In this document: piece after piece, positions 1 to 8,347 of the stretch
Numbering within the stretch: the stretch's first letter is position 1
Layout of the letters: each line of letters starts with the position of its first letter
NCBI RefSeq assembly: GCF_014145395.1
Contig: NZ_JACHTE010000006.1
Coordinates: 62,001 to 126,000 of the forward strand
DNA: 64,000 nucleotides
Source of the DNA: Marilutibacter penaei
GTDB taxonomy: Bacteria > Pseudomonadota > Gammaproteobacteria > Xanthomonadales > Xanthomonadaceae
Reading direction: 5' to 3'
Translations under genes and position numbers: made by a program
Notes under the pieces: generated by a model
What the model was told of the DNA's origin: nothing
Database searches by the model: none
The model's input: the letters and a program-made list of their open reading frames with translations, nothing else

Positions 1-33
1 TCGTCATTGCCAACGTCTTCCCGGTCGCCTCCC

Positions 34-1314
34 ATGAGCTTCGGTTTCTTCTTCATCGCACGTCGCGTCGCCGCCTGGGCGGCGGTCTTCATCGTGCTGA
101 CCATCCTCTGGGACGAGTTGCCGTTGCCGGACGTGGTGCCGTTCTTCCTGTTGTTCCTGATCGCGGCGATCGCGGTGGTGTCGCTGGGCACCTCGCACCT
201 GCGCCGGGTGCGCATGATCGCTGGCGACGTCGACGCGACCACGGTGGCCAGCCGCCAGCGCCGCCAGATCGAGATCCCGCTGGATGCCGACGAGGCCTTC
301 GCCCTGCTCGATGCCGCGATCCGCGACCTGCCCGGCGTGGTGCATGTCGACACGGCACGCGACAGCCTGCAGGTGCGGGCGCGGGTCGCGACGCAGAAGC
401 CGGCGGAAGGTTGGGTCTCCCGCGTGCTGGCCTTCCTCGACGGCCTGGTGCGCGCCTCCTGCGGCCGCATCGTCGCCACCCTGGCGCCGGGCGACGGCAG
501 CAGCCGTGCGACCGTGCTCTGTGAACCCGACACCGATGCCTGGAGCGACTGGTTCCGCATCGACGACGGCAGCAACCTCGACAACGCCGAAGCCCTGGCC
601 CGTGCGATCACCCGCCGCGTGGCCGAACACCGGCGCCGCGAACAGGCCGCCGTCCGCCAGACCGAAACCGAGAAGGAACTCACCGTGGCCAAGCTCAGCC
701 TCCTGCATGCGCAGGTCGAACCGCACTTCCTCTACAACACCCTGGCGAGCGCGCAGGTGCTGACCCGCCACGACCCGCAGCGCGCCGACGTGATGCTCGG
801 CCACCTGATCGACTACCTTCGCCGCTCGCTGCCGCGTGCCGACGAGTCGATGTCGACGCTGGGCGCGGAGCTGGACCGCTCCACTGCGTACCTGGAGATC
901 CTCAAGCTGCGCATGGGGCCGCGCCTGCAGGTGCAGGTCGACGTGCCCGCGGACCTGCGCGGCGTCGCGCTGCCGCCGATGATGCTGCAGACCCTGGTCG
1001 AGAACGCCATCAAGCACGGCCTGGAGCCCAAGCCCGGTGGCGGCACCGTCTGGCTGCTGGCGCGCGCCTCCGACCACAAGCTGGCGGTGACCGTCGCCGA
1101 CGACGGCATGGGCTTCAACACCCAGAACAGCGGCACCGGCATCGGCCTGAAGAACGTGCGCGAACGCCTGCGGCTGACCCATGGCGAGGCCGCGCACCTG
1201 GCCGTCGTCGCCAACTTCCCGCAGGGCGTCGCGGCGACGATCACCGTGCCGCTGGACCGCCCGCTGCCGCCGCCGGTGCCCGCCGCCGATGCCGAGGAGG
1301 CTCCCCATGCCTGA
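34..1314 (+). CDS. LytS/YehU-type sensor histidine kinase
   Basis: Membrane sensor kinase that should phosphorylate the LytTR regulator encoded immediately downstream. Two hydrophobic segments (about residues 5-24 and 36-52) are followed by a cytoplasmic linker. The His_kinase motif EPHFLYNTL then supplies the phospho-acceptor, about His231, and an HATPase domain follows with N-box ENAIKHG (about 323-329) and glycine boxes DDGMGF and GTGIGLKN. This arrangement is typical of the LytS/AlgZ group, not of HisKA kinases. The ATG at 34 is chosen because the hydrophobic segment starts there. A TTG at 7 is in frame, and a start upstream of the window cannot be excluded. The C-terminus overlaps the regulator gene by 8 bp, so the two are translationally coupled. 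The signal sensed is unknown. Confidence 0.9.
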   Translation: MSFGFFFIARRVAAWAAVFIVLTILWDELPLPDVVPFFLLFLIAAIAVVSLGTSHLRRVRMIAGDVDATTVASRQRRQIEIPLDADEAFALLDAAIRDLPGVVHVDTARDSLQVRARVATQKPAEGWVSRVLAFLDGLVRASCGRIVATLAPGDGSSRATVLCEPDTDAWSDWFRIDDGSNLDNAEALARAITRRVAEHRRREQAAVRQTETEKELTVAKLSLLHAQVEPHFLYNTLASAQVLTRHDPQRADVMLGHLIDYLRRSLPRADESMSTLGAELDRSTAYLEILKLRMGPRLQVQVDVPADLRGVALPPMMLQTLVENAIKHGLEPKPGGGTVWLLARASDHKLAVTVADDGMGFNTQNSGTGIGLKNVRERLRLTHGEAAHLAVVANFPQGVAATITVPLDRPLPPPVPAADAEEAPHA

Positions 1315-2077
1315 GTTCCGCGCCATCGTCGCCGAGGACGAAGCCCTGCTGCGGCAGTCGCTGGTCGAGCAGCTGATGCGGGCCTGGCCCGGCCTGGAGA
1401 TCCTCGCCGAGTGCGAGGACGGGGCCGAGGCACTGGATGCGATCAGTGAGCATCGCCCGGACGTGGCCTTCCTCGACATCCGCATGCCGGGCCTGACCGG
1501 CCTGGACGTCGCCGCCGCCGCCGCCGAGGCCAGCCCGTCGACCCGCATCGTCTTCATCACCGCCTACGACCAGCACGCGATCGAGGCCTTCGAGCACGGC
1601 GCGGTCGACTACCTGCTGAAGCCGGTGGACAGCGAGCGCCTCGCCACCACCATCAAGCGCCTGCAGGCGGCCCCCGCCAATCCGGTCGATGCCGCGCTGA
1701 TCGAGGCCCTGGCGGCGCGCCTTAGGGGCGGCGGCAGCCTGTCGCCGGCTGAGCCGCTGACCTGGATCACCGCCAGCGCCGGTCGTGAGACGCGGCTGAT
1801 CCTGGTCGACGACGTCGCCTATTTCCGCGCCGACCACAAGTACACCGTGGTGGTCACCGCCGAGGGCGAGTCGGTGATCCGCAAGCCGATCCGCGACCTG
1901 CTGCAGGTGCTCGACCCCAACGTGTTCAAGCAGGTCCACCGCTCGACCATCGTCAACCTGCGCGCGGTCGCCGCCATCGTCCGCGACGACAGTGGCCGCG
2001 GCAGCCTGCGGCTGCGCCAGCGCGACGAGACCCTGCCGGTCAGCGCGCCGTTCATGGCCCTGTTCAAGCACATGTGA
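1307..2077 (+). CDS. LytTR-family response regulator
   Basis: DNA-binding response regulator (256 aa), partner of the upstream LytS-type kinase. The receiver domain spans residues 1-120, with the acidic pocket around Asp11, phospho-acceptor Asp57 in AFLDIRMPG, and the conserved Lys in YLLKPVD. The C-terminal LytTR domain (about 150-255) contains the family signature VHRSTIVNL. The start at 1307 is supported by a GAGGAGG Shine-Dalgarno at 1294-1300; it lies inside the 3' end of the kinase gene. LytTR proteins bind short direct repeats, but no target was recognised in the flanks. The pair resembles AlgZ/AlgR of pseudomonads, but orthology cannot be claimed from sequence inspection. Confidence 0.9.
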   Translation: MPEFRAIVAEDEALLRQSLVEQLMRAWPGLEILAECEDGAEALDAISEHRPDVAFLDIRMPGLTGLDVAAAAAEASPSTRIVFITAYDQHAIEAFEHGAVDYLLKPVDSERLATTIKRLQAAPANPVDAALIEALAARLRGGGSLSPAEPLTWITASAGRETRLILVDDVAYFRADHKYTVVVTAEGESVIRKPIRDLLQVLDPNVFKQVHRSTIVNLRAVAAIVRDDSGRGSLRLRQRDETLPVSAPFMALFKHM

Positions 2078-2107
2078 CCGCGGACCGCCGCGGAGGAAGG
2101 AATCGAA

Positions 2108-2506
2108 ATGCTGATGCGCCACATCGTCCTGCTTGCCCTGGTCGCGCTGTCGACCGCCTGCACCGGCACGCCGGGCACCACGGTCGTGCTGCGTCGCGCC
2201 GACGACGGCCAACTGGGCTTCCACAGCGTGACCGAGGCCTTCCCGGGCAGCGCGCGCTTCGAGTGCCACGCCAGCGAAACCGGACGCTGCCATTACGCCG
2301 TCTTCGGCGGGGCCTGTGGCGGCCTGACCGCCGCCTTCGGCGACCGCATCGTGCGTTGCGCCGAGACCGCGTCGCCACGGCTGCAGTTCGATCTCCAGGT
2401 CGGCGAACAGCGCGACGTCAGCGACCTGCCGCTGGACTTCCGCCATTGCGTGCGCGAGCAGTCCGGGCCGCTGACCGCTGCCTGCCTCGGCCAGCGCGTG
2501 GGTTGA
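2108..2506 (+). CDS. small predicted lipoprotein of unknown function
   Basis: Encodes 132 aa with a lipoprotein signal peptide: a short basic start, a hydrophobic stretch, and a lipobox LSTAC with the modified Cys near residue 18. The mature part is short, with four further Cys residues (in ECHA, RCHY, RCAE and HCVR contexts) that could form two disulfides in the periplasm. No family is recognised. A strong Shine-Dalgarno (GGAGGAAGG at about 2092-2100) supports the start. It lies 30 bp downstream of the LytTR regulator and may be co-transcribed with it. It ends 3 bp before the convergent DUF389 gene. Confidence 0.75.
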   Translation: MLMRHIVLLALVALSTACTGTPGTTVVLRRADDGQLGFHSVTEAFPGSARFECHASETGRCHYAVFGGACGGLTAAFGDRIVRCAETASPRLQFDLQVGEQRDVSDLPLDFRHCVREQSGPLTAACLGQRVG

Positions 2507-2509
2507 GCC

Positions 2510-4099
2510 TCAGCGCGCGGCCGGACTGACCTGCACCACGCGGATTGCGTCGCGGCCCTGCTCGGCGATGAGCTGGCGCGAGGCGTCGCGATCGGCCGCG
2601 GTGGCCGCGGCGACCTCCACGTCGCGGGCGCGCAGCCACTCGGCGACCGCGTCGGCCCGGGCCTGTGCCAGCACGATTTCGCCCCCGGCGTGGCCGAGCA
2701 CGTCGACCCGGTCGTACTGCCATCGCTGCAGCGCCCACAGGATGTCGGCCAGGCGTGCTTCGGCGTCGGCGTCGAGCACGCTGCTGTCGTCTTCGAAATG
2801 GAGCATCGGCAGGGGCTGGAAGGCCGGGACGACCTGTACCCGCGTCGCATCGTCCACGACCATCGCCTGTTCGAGCCGCCGCGCGGCTGGCACGTCCAGC
2901 CCGGCCTGGGGGCTCAGGAGCCAGCGGGCCTGGCGGCCCTGGTCGACCACGTCGAACTGCCCCAGGGACGCCATCGCCCGTTGGGCCAGGGCCTGGGTCT
3001 TCTCGACTTCCGCATGCTGCGCCGCGCTGGAATCGCGCTGCGCGGTCTGCAGGCGCTGCACGCTCGCGCGCAGCTCCGCGAGGGTGGCCTTGTCCCGCGC
3101 GAGCGCCGCCTCGTCCGCGGTCAGCACCTCGCTCAGGGTCACCCGGACCGGCCGCTCGAGCACGTCTTCCAGCTGGTCCTCCAGGCGTTTCGCCATCCGC
3201 GGCTGGGCGGACGGCGTCAGCAGCACGGCGTCGACCAGGATGGTCTCGTCCGCGCGCTCGACGCGCAGGGTGGTGACGCGGGCATTGGCCTCGCGGGCGG
3301 CGTCGTTGAGGGTGGTCCGCACGGTGCGTTCGGCCAGGCCCCGGGCGGCGATGTTGCGCAGCGCGATGCCAAGCGGGATCGACAGCAGCACGAAGGTGGT
3401 GACGATCAGCGCGGCCTGCCATGCGGTCTGCTTGGGCGAGTCGTGCCGGCCGAAGCCGTACCAGCGCGCCATGATCGTCACCGACAGCGCGATTGCCAGC
3501 AGGTTGGTCATGAACAGGAAGCCCGCGCCGCCGGCGATGCTTCCGTTGCCCACCGCCAGCCCGAAGCCGGTGACCGCGAGCGGCGGCATCAGGGCGGTCG
3601 CGATCGCGACGCCGACGATGGTCTCGCCCTTGCGCGTGACCGTCGCATAGGCGCCGGCGAGGCCGGAGAAGATCGCCACCAGCAGGTCGAACAGGTTGGG
3701 TGCGGTCCGCGCCAGGATCTCGGGGGTCGGTTCCTGCAGCGGCGACACCAGCACGATCAGCGCGGCGATCCCCAGCGAAAGCAGCACGCCGACCACCAGC
3801 GTCTTCAATGCTTCGCGCAGGCTGCGCAGGTCGAAGGTCGCCAGCGACATGCCCATCTTCACGATCGGCCCCATCAGCGGCGATATCAGCATCGCGCCGA
3901 TGATCACCGCGACCGAGTTCTGCAACAGGCCCAGCGTCGCGATGCCGCATGACATCACGATCATGAAGGCATAGCGCGGGCCCAGCGCACCGGCTTCGTC
4001 CACGTGCGCGACCACGTCGCTGCGATCGGTATTGAGGTGCGTGGTGCGCCACTGGCGCAACCAGCGCCACAGGGTCTCGGGGTGGGTCAGGACGGACAA
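2510..4099 (-). CDS. DUF389 membrane protein with C-terminal OmpA-like domain
   Basis: Inner-membrane protein (529 aa). The N-terminal half matches the DUF389 hydrophobic family, with about six membrane segments and the conserved SVAVIIGAMLISPLMGP and ATALMPPLAV stretches. After a helical, coiled-coil-prone linker (about residues 330-400) comes a C-terminal region of about 90 residues. It contains HFEDDSSVLDADAEARL and a later AQARADAVAEWLRARDV helix, a pattern typical of OmpA-like peptidoglycan-associated domains. DUF389 proteins usually lack this tail. The function of the family is unknown. The start at 4099 is a TTG without a clear Shine-Dalgarno; the next in-frame Met falls inside the first membrane region, so TTG is kept with reservation. 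Confidence 0.8.
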   Translation of the reverse strand: MSVLTHPETLWRWLRQWRTTHLNTDRSDVVAHVDEAGALGPRYAFMIVMSCGIATLGLLQNSVAVIIGAMLISPLMGPIVKMGMSLATFDLRSLREALKTLVVGVLLSLGIAALIVLVSPLQEPTPEILARTAPNLFDLLVAIFSGLAGAYATVTRKGETIVGVAIATALMPPLAVTGFGLAVGNGSIAGGAGFLFMTNLLAIALSVTIMARWYGFGRHDSPKQTAWQAALIVTTFVLLSIPLGIALRNIAARGLAERTVRTTLNDAAREANARVTTLRVERADETILVDAVLLTPSAQPRMAKRLEDQLEDVLERPVRVTLSEVLTADEAALARDKATLAELRASVQRLQTAQRDSSAAQHAEVEKTQALAQRAMASLGQFDVVDQGRQARWLLSPQAGLDVPAARRLEQAMVVDDATRVQVVPAFQPLPMLHFEDDSSVLDADAEARLADILWALQRWQYDRVDVLGHAGGEIVLAQARADAVAEWLRARDVEVAAATAADRDASRQLIAEQGRDAIRVVQVSPAAR

Positions 4100-4184
4100 G
4101 GGCGGGCGCCGGCAACCGGATTGCCGGCAAGCTTAGCCAATTCCTTCCCGCGTGGAAGCCGCCCGGCGGGCCCGGTGCGCGGGC

Positions 4185-5075
4185 TCAGACGTCGCCGTCG
4201 TCCAGCCAGCCCTCGCCGGTGCCGGCGTTGAAGACGGTGTCGGTGTCGAGGACGTTGCCGGCCGGGATCGAGTCGAGCGCGGCCAGCTTCTCGTAGATCG
4301 GTGCGAAGTCCGGCCCGGTCGCCTCCATCAGCTGCTCGTAGCTGTCGATGACGAAGTAGGTCTTCTGGTAGGTATCGATGCGGTAACGCGTGCGCATCAC
4401 CCGCTCCAGGTCGAAGCCGATCCGGTTGGGAGCAGCGCTTTCGAGGCAGTGGATCGACTCGCCCTTCGAGGAGACGATGCCGGCGCCGTAGATGCGCAGC
4501 CCGTCCGGCTGGCGGATCAGGCCGAACTCGACCGTGTACCAGTACAGACGGGTCAGGTTGACCAGCGCGGCCTCGCCGATGCCGTGCGCCTTCACGCCGC
4601 CGCGGCCGTAGGCCTGCATGTAGTCGGCGAACACCGGGTTCATCAGCAGGGGCACGTGGCCGAACAGGTCGTGGAACAGGTCCGGCTCGGACAGGTAGTC
4701 GAGCTGCTCCGGCGTGCGGATCCACCAGGTGACGGGGAAGCGGCGGTTCGCCAGATGATCGAAGAAGGTCAGCTCCGGCAGCAGGCCCTCGACGCCGACC
4801 AGCTCCCAGCCGGTGGCCTTGCGCAGCATGCGGTTGAGGTCGTCGAACTTCGGGATGCGGTCCGGGGCCATGCCCATCGCGCGCTGGCTGGCGAGGAACT
4901 CATCGCCGGCGCGGCCGACCAGGAGCTTCTGCTGGCGTTCGAACAGGGTCGCCCAGACATCGTGGTCGATCGAGGTGTAGGTATCCCAGGGCTGGTCCAC
5001 CACGGCGGTCGTATAGACCGGGACGTAGCCCTTGTCGGTCATCTGGTGCTCGACGCGTTTGGGGGCGGTGTCCAT
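4185..5075 (-). CDS. phhA: phenylalanine 4-monooxygenase
   Basis: Cytoplasmic non-haem iron, pterin-dependent hydroxylase (296 aa) converting phenylalanine to tyrosine. The iron ligands of the bacterial family are visible: His135 and His140 in HDLFGHVP, and Glu183 in YWYTVEFGL. The length matches single-domain bacterial enzymes, which lack the ACT regulatory domain. The start at 5075 follows an AAGGAG Shine-Dalgarno; longer in-frame readings run into the promoter region and are rejected. The gene diverges from an AsnC/Lrp regulator 136 bp away, which probably controls it in response to an aromatic amino acid. A pterin carbinolamine dehydratase gene (phhB) is not in the window. Confidence 0.96.
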   Translation of the reverse strand: MDTAPKRVEHQMTDKGYVPVYTTAVVDQPWDTYTSIDHDVWATLFERQQKLLVGRAGDEFLASQRAMGMAPDRIPKFDDLNRMLRKATGWELVGVEGLLPELTFFDHLANRRFPVTWWIRTPEQLDYLSEPDLFHDLFGHVPLLMNPVFADYMQAYGRGGVKAHGIGEAALVNLTRLYWYTVEFGLIRQPDGLRIYGAGIVSSKGESIHCLESAAPNRIGFDLERVMRTRYRIDTYQKTYFVIDSYEQLMEATGPDFAPIYEKLAALDSIPAGNVLDTDTVFNAGTGEGWLDDGDV

Positions 5076-5172
5076 GGCGGTCTCCTTGCGCGGGTGCGTA
5101 TCCGGGGACCTTTCACTGTAGGGCCGGGACCGCGCAAGCGGATTGCAAAGTTGCGCGCCACGGCTGAATGAG

Positions 5173-5187
5173 CGCAACATGATTGCG
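5173..5187. promoter_or_regulatory. dyad in the phhA / asnC-type intergenic region
   Basis: An inverted repeat, CGCAA-N5-TTGCG, lies in the AT-richer part of the divergent promoter region, 25 bp upstream of the regulator start. Its size and position suit an Lrp/AsnC operator that could control both divergent genes. This is inference from symmetry and location only. Confidence 0.35.
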
Positions 5188-5211
5188 ACATTATGTAAAT
5201 ACACGCACCGA

Positions 5212-5694
5212 ATGGCCGCCATCGAGCTCGACCGCATCGATCTGTTGATCCTCGCCGAACTGCAGCGCAGCGGCCGTCAGGCCAATGCGGAGCTGGCCGA
5301 GCGCGTTCACCTGTCGCCCTCGGCCTGTCTGCGCCGGGTGCAGCGGCTGGAGCGCGACGGCGTGATCGCCGGGTACCGCGCGGTCGTCGAGCCCGAGGCC
5401 ATCGGGGTGGGCCTGCAGGCCTTCGTGCGGGTGCAGCTGGCCGACCACGGCGTCGAGGCGATCGAGGCATTCAGCCGTTTCGTCAACCAGTGGGACGAGG
5501 TCATCGCCTGCCATGCCCTGACCGGCGACATGGACTACCTGCTGCACGTCGCGGTGCAGGACCTCGAGCACTTTTCCCGCTTCCTGCTGGACCGCCTGCT
5601 GAACCAGGCCGGGGTCGACGACGTCAATTCCAGCTTCGTGCTGCGCACGGTCAAGCCGTTCCGCGGGCTGCCGCTGCCGACCCTCGCGGGTTGA
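5212..5694 (+). CDS. Lrp/AsnC-family transcriptional regulator
   Basis: 160 aa regulator with an N-terminal winged helix-turn-helix (DRIDLLILAELQRSGR...ELAERVHLSPSACLRRVQRLE) and a C-terminal RAM ligand-binding domain (about 70-150). The RAM domain contains VIACHALTGDMDYLLHV, the conserved effector-pocket stretch. AsnC proteins act as dimers to octamers whose DNA binding is tuned by amino acids. Divergence from phhA implies control of phenylalanine catabolism. ATG 5212 is chosen because the HTH begins four residues later; an in-frame ATG further upstream would overlap the putative operator. Confidence 0.92.
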   Translation: MAAIELDRIDLLILAELQRSGRQANAELAERVHLSPSACLRRVQRLERDGVIAGYRAVVEPEAIGVGLQAFVRVQLADHGVEAIEAFSRFVNQWDEVIACHALTGDMDYLLHVAVQDLEHFSRFLLDRLLNQAGVDDVNSSFVLRTVKPFRGLPLPTLAG

Positions 5695-5737
5695 GGGCGT
5701 ATGCTGGTCGCGTCCACGATCCGGGAGTGTGTTGCCC

Positions 5738-6046
5738 ATGCGACGAGTGCCCACGGTTGCCGTGTCCGTCCTCTGCGCTCTGCTCGCGGCCTGTAGCGCG
5801 CCGCCTGCCGACCCGCCCGCTTCCGGCGACTCCAGCGGGACTCCTGCCGCGGACGCGCCCGTGGGGGGCGACCGCGATGCCCAGGGCTGCATTCCGTCGG
5901 CGGGCTATCGCTGGTGCGAGCGCAGCCAGGCCTGCGAACGGCCATGGGAGCTGGCCGAGCGCGAAGGGTTCCCCAACGAGGCCGGGCGCTTCGAGGAGTG
6001 GTGCGCGTCGACGCCGGGCCCCGCGGCTGGGCCGGTGGCCGGCTGA
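5738..6046 (+). CDS. small Cys-rich lipoprotein
   Basis: About 102 aa with a signal peptide ending in a lipobox LLAAC, a low-complexity Pro/Ala/Ser linker, and a compact C-terminal module. The module reads GCIPSAGYRWCERSQACERPWELA and ends with a final EEWC. The C-x(8)-WC-x(5)-CxRPWE pattern recurs in small bacterial secreted proteins, but I know of no established function. ATG 5738 is preferred over GTG 5729 because the GGGAG Shine-Dalgarno at 5723-5727 is correctly spaced only for the ATG. It follows the AsnC-type gene by 43 bp. Confidence 0.7.
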   Translation: MRRVPTVAVSVLCALLAACSAPPADPPASGDSSGTPAADAPVGGDRDAQGCIPSAGYRWCERSQACERPWELAEREGFPNEAGRFEEWCASTPGPAAGPVAG

Positions 6047-6075
6047 GCGCGCACGGCCGCGGCCAGCGACGGGAA

Positions 6076-6094
6076 CGGCCGCATGACGCGGCCG
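6076..6094. terminator. hairpin between convergent genes
   Basis: A 7-bp GC stem, CGGCCGC/GCGGCCG, with a 5-base loop lies between the stops of the small Cys-rich lipoprotein and the convergent outer-membrane gene. No T-tract follows, so an intrinsic terminator role is only suggested by position. Confidence 0.3.
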
Positions 6095-6119
6095 CTCCCC
6101 GGTCAAGGCACGGACGGGC

Positions 6120-6671
6120 TCAGAAGCGCCATTCGCCGCCGATGCTGACGGTGTCGACGTCCACGTCCACGCCGTCGAAATCACCCTGGCGGCGGTCGTA
6201 GTTCAGGCTCAGGCCCCAGTTCTGGTTGAAGTCGTAGCCGACGCTGACGCCGTAGTACGGCTTGGTGGAGCTGATGTCGTCGACGACGTCGAAGGTGTCT
6301 TCGCGCACCTGCGCGGTCAGGCGCGCCACGCCGGCGCGGCCGCCGATGAAGAAGCCGGTGTTGTCGGGACCGAAGTGGGTGCGGCCCGCGACGCCGATGC
6401 CCATGGTCACCAGGTCGGCTTCCTGGTCATCGCCGAGGTCGGAGTTGTACAGGGTGCCGACATGGCCTTCGATGGCGAAGTTGGGGTTGAACCAGTAGCC
6501 GCCGCCGAAGATCGCGGAGGTGTCCGAGTCGTCGGCACGCACGCCGGCGTAGTCCAGCTCGGTCTCGCTGTTGCCGATTTCCGCGCGCAGGAAACCCTGG
6601 CCGGCCACGGCGGTGCTGGAGAACAACGCGAGGGCCAGGCTGGTGCCGGCGAGGATGAGGGTCTTGTTCAT
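6120..6671 (-). CDS. small outer-membrane beta-barrel protein
   Basis: 183 aa precursor with a clear Sec signal peptide (MNKTLILAGTSLALALF... cleaved after AVA). The mature chain alternates polar and hydrophobic residues, has repeated gly/aromatic turns (GGGYWFNPNFAIEGH, YYGVSVGYDFNQNWGLSL) and ends in a terminal Phe (EWRF). These are hallmarks of an 8-stranded OmpA/OmpW-like barrel of the OMP_b-brl type. The start at 6671 is preferred over 6683 because it begins the signal peptide directly. No partner gene is evident. A structural or adhesion role is possible but not shown. Confidence 0.85.
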   Translation of the reverse strand: MNKTLILAGTSLALALFSSTAVAGQGFLRAEIGNSETELDYAGVRADDSDTSAIFGGGYWFNPNFAIEGHVGTLYNSDLGDDQEADLVTMGIGVAGRTHFGPDNTGFFIGGRAGVARLTAQVREDTFDVVDDISSTKPYYGVSVGYDFNQNWGLSLNYDRRQGDFDGVDVDVDTVSIGGEWRF

Positions 6672-6792
6672 GCAATCGTCCATAAATGTTGATGTCGCCC
6701 CGTTTGGGCGCCGGCATCCTGCCGGGCGGCCTGCATGATGTCAATTTTGTGTTAACCGTGCGGACGCGGACGCGGACGCGCTGCCGGGCGAC

Positions 6793-7824
6793 TCACTGGA
6801 CGCAGGCATCACGCCGCAACCAGCGGTCCACCGTCCCCTGCCGGGCTTCGCAGTCGGCACGTGCCTGGGCCGCTTCGCGCTCGGCGCGGGCGGTCGCGGC
6901 ACGCTGCGCAGCGTTCGAGCGTTGCAGGGCCTGTTCGGCCAGGCGGGCGCGGATGACTGGCAATGCGGCGAGCGCGGCGCGTTCGCCGGCCATGATCGCC
7001 GCACTGCGCTGCTCGAAATCCGCCGGGCCGATCTGCTGCACTTCGGGGCGGATCACCACGTCGGCGCGGGCCAGCTCCTCGGCGCCGGCACGCTGGCCCA
7101 TGATCGCGATCGACCGGTTGACGATGCCGAGCATGTCGCTCGGTGCGCTGCCGTTGGCCTTGGTTGAGATGTCCACCGCGATCACGAAATCCGCGCCAAG
7201 TTCGCGGGCGGCATCGACCGGTACCGGGCTGACCACGCCGCCATCGACGTAACGCTTGTCGCGGATGGCGACCGGCTCGAACACGCCGGGGATGCTGCTC
7301 GATGCGCGCACGGCCTGGCCGGTGTTGCCACGCACGAAGACCACGCGCCGCCCGGTGTCGAGCTCCGTAGATACCGCGGCGAACGGGCGCGGCAGCGCGT
7401 CGATCGCCTTGCCGCCGACCTGCGCGTTCACGTAATCCTGCAGCGCCTGGCCCTGCACCAGGCCGCCCGAGAACAGGCGCACGTCGCGGATGCTGGATTC
7501 ATCCAGCGCCACCGCGCGGTCCTGCATCTGGAACGCGTCCATGCCGCTTGCGTAGAGCGCACCAACGACACTGCCGGCGCTGGTGCCGGCGACCGTATCG
7601 ACCCGGATGCCGTTGGCCTCGAGCATCTTGATCACGCCGATGTGCGCGAACCCCTTGGCCGCGCCGCCGCCCAGGGCCAGCCCGACCTTGAGTTCGGGCG
7701 GCGGCGGTGCCACCACTGCAGGCGGGGGCGCCGGGCGCGTCGGGTTGCCGCCACAGGCGGCCAGCACCGCGACGGCGGCGAGCAGGGCGGCGGGACGGAA
7801 CAGGCGGCGGGCAGGCGTGCGCAT
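6793..7824 (-). CDS. patatin-like phospholipase lipoprotein (RssA-like)
   Basis: 343 aa predicted lipid-anchored serine hydrolase. The signal peptide ends in lipobox VLAAC (Cys24) and is followed by a Pro-rich tether. The patatin fold is shown by the oxyanion glycine stretch GGGAAKGFAHIG (52-63), nucleophile elbow GTSAG (Ser82) and the catalytic Asp194 in DGGVVSPVP, so the Ser-Asp dyad is intact. The C-terminus is an Ala/Arg/Glu-rich helical tail. The expected activity is phospholipase/lysophospholipase on envelope lipids; the substrate is not known. The start at 7824 begins the signal peptide; an upstream in-frame ATG would destroy it. Confidence 0.9.
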   Translation of the reverse strand: MRTPARRLFRPAALLAAVAVLAACGGNPTRPAPPPAVVAPPPPELKVGLALGGGAAKGFAHIGVIKMLEANGIRVDTVAGTSAGSVVGALYASGMDAFQMQDRAVALDESSIRDVRLFSGGLVQGQALQDYVNAQVGGKAIDALPRPFAAVSTELDTGRRVVFVRGNTGQAVRASSSIPGVFEPVAIRDKRYVDGGVVSPVPVDAARELGADFVIAVDISTKANGSAPSDMLGIVNRSIAIMGQRAGAEELARADVVIRPEVQQIGPADFEQRSAAIMAGERAALAALPVIRARLAEQALQRSNAAQRAATARAEREAAQARADCEARQGTVDRWLRRDACVQ

Positions 7825-7900
7825 CGGACAGGGTGGCATGGGCGAGCGGCCAGCATAGCGGCCCGCCCACACCCTTGGCCTGCTGCAGGCCAAACGGCCG

Positions 7901-8257
7901 TCAGGCCGCTGCCCAGTGGCCGCGGAACATGAAGAACACCGCGCCCATCAGGCACAGGCCGGCCCACAGGTAGTCCAGTTTCAGCGGCTCCTTCATATAG
8001 AAGAATGCGAAGGGCACGAACACCGACAGCGTGATGACTTCCTGCAGCACCTTCAGCTGGCCGAGCGTCAGCACGGTGTAGCCGATCCGGTTGGCCGGCA
8101 CCTGCAACAGGTACTCGAACAGGGCGATGCCCCAGCTGGCCAGCGCCGCGACGATCCACGGCTTCTGGCTCATGTCCTTGAGGTGGGCATACCAGGCGAA
8201 TGTCATGAACACGTTGCTGAGTGTGAGCATCAGCACCGTCAATCCGATCGCGCGCAT
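7901..8257 (-). CDS. DUF486 (DMT-like) small membrane protein
   Basis: 118 aa polytopic protein with four hydrophobic helices and family-typical segments TFAWYAHLK, EYLLQVPANRIGY and LKVLQEVITLSVFVPFA. It belongs to the DUF486 family, distant relatives of the drug/metabolite transporter superfamily. Transport function is inferred from the family only. The start at 8257 has a GGGAG Shine-Dalgarno just upstream, and the longer frame begins with unlikely Arg/Pro-rich sequence. The 3' end faces that of the patatin gene on the same strand with a short gap. Confidence 0.88.
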   Translation of the reverse strand: MRAIGLTVLMLTLSNVFMTFAWYAHLKDMSQKPWIVAALASWGIALFEYLLQVPANRIGYTVLTLGQLKVLQEVITLSVFVPFAFFYMKEPLKLDYLWAGLCLMGAVFFMFRGHWAAA

Positions 8258-8347
8258 CCGGCCATCTCCCGCAGGGCGGCCGCAGGGCGACCGCGAGCCG
8301 GCGGAAAGGGGCATCGGGCCGCGCCGGCACGGCCCGATGCCGCTGGA

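Noticed and set aside
4-2446. Long open frames antisense to the LytS/LytTR genes
   Set aside because: High-GC antisense shadows; composition is Gln/Arg/His/Gly-rich without domains, and the plus-strand proteins have full family motifs.
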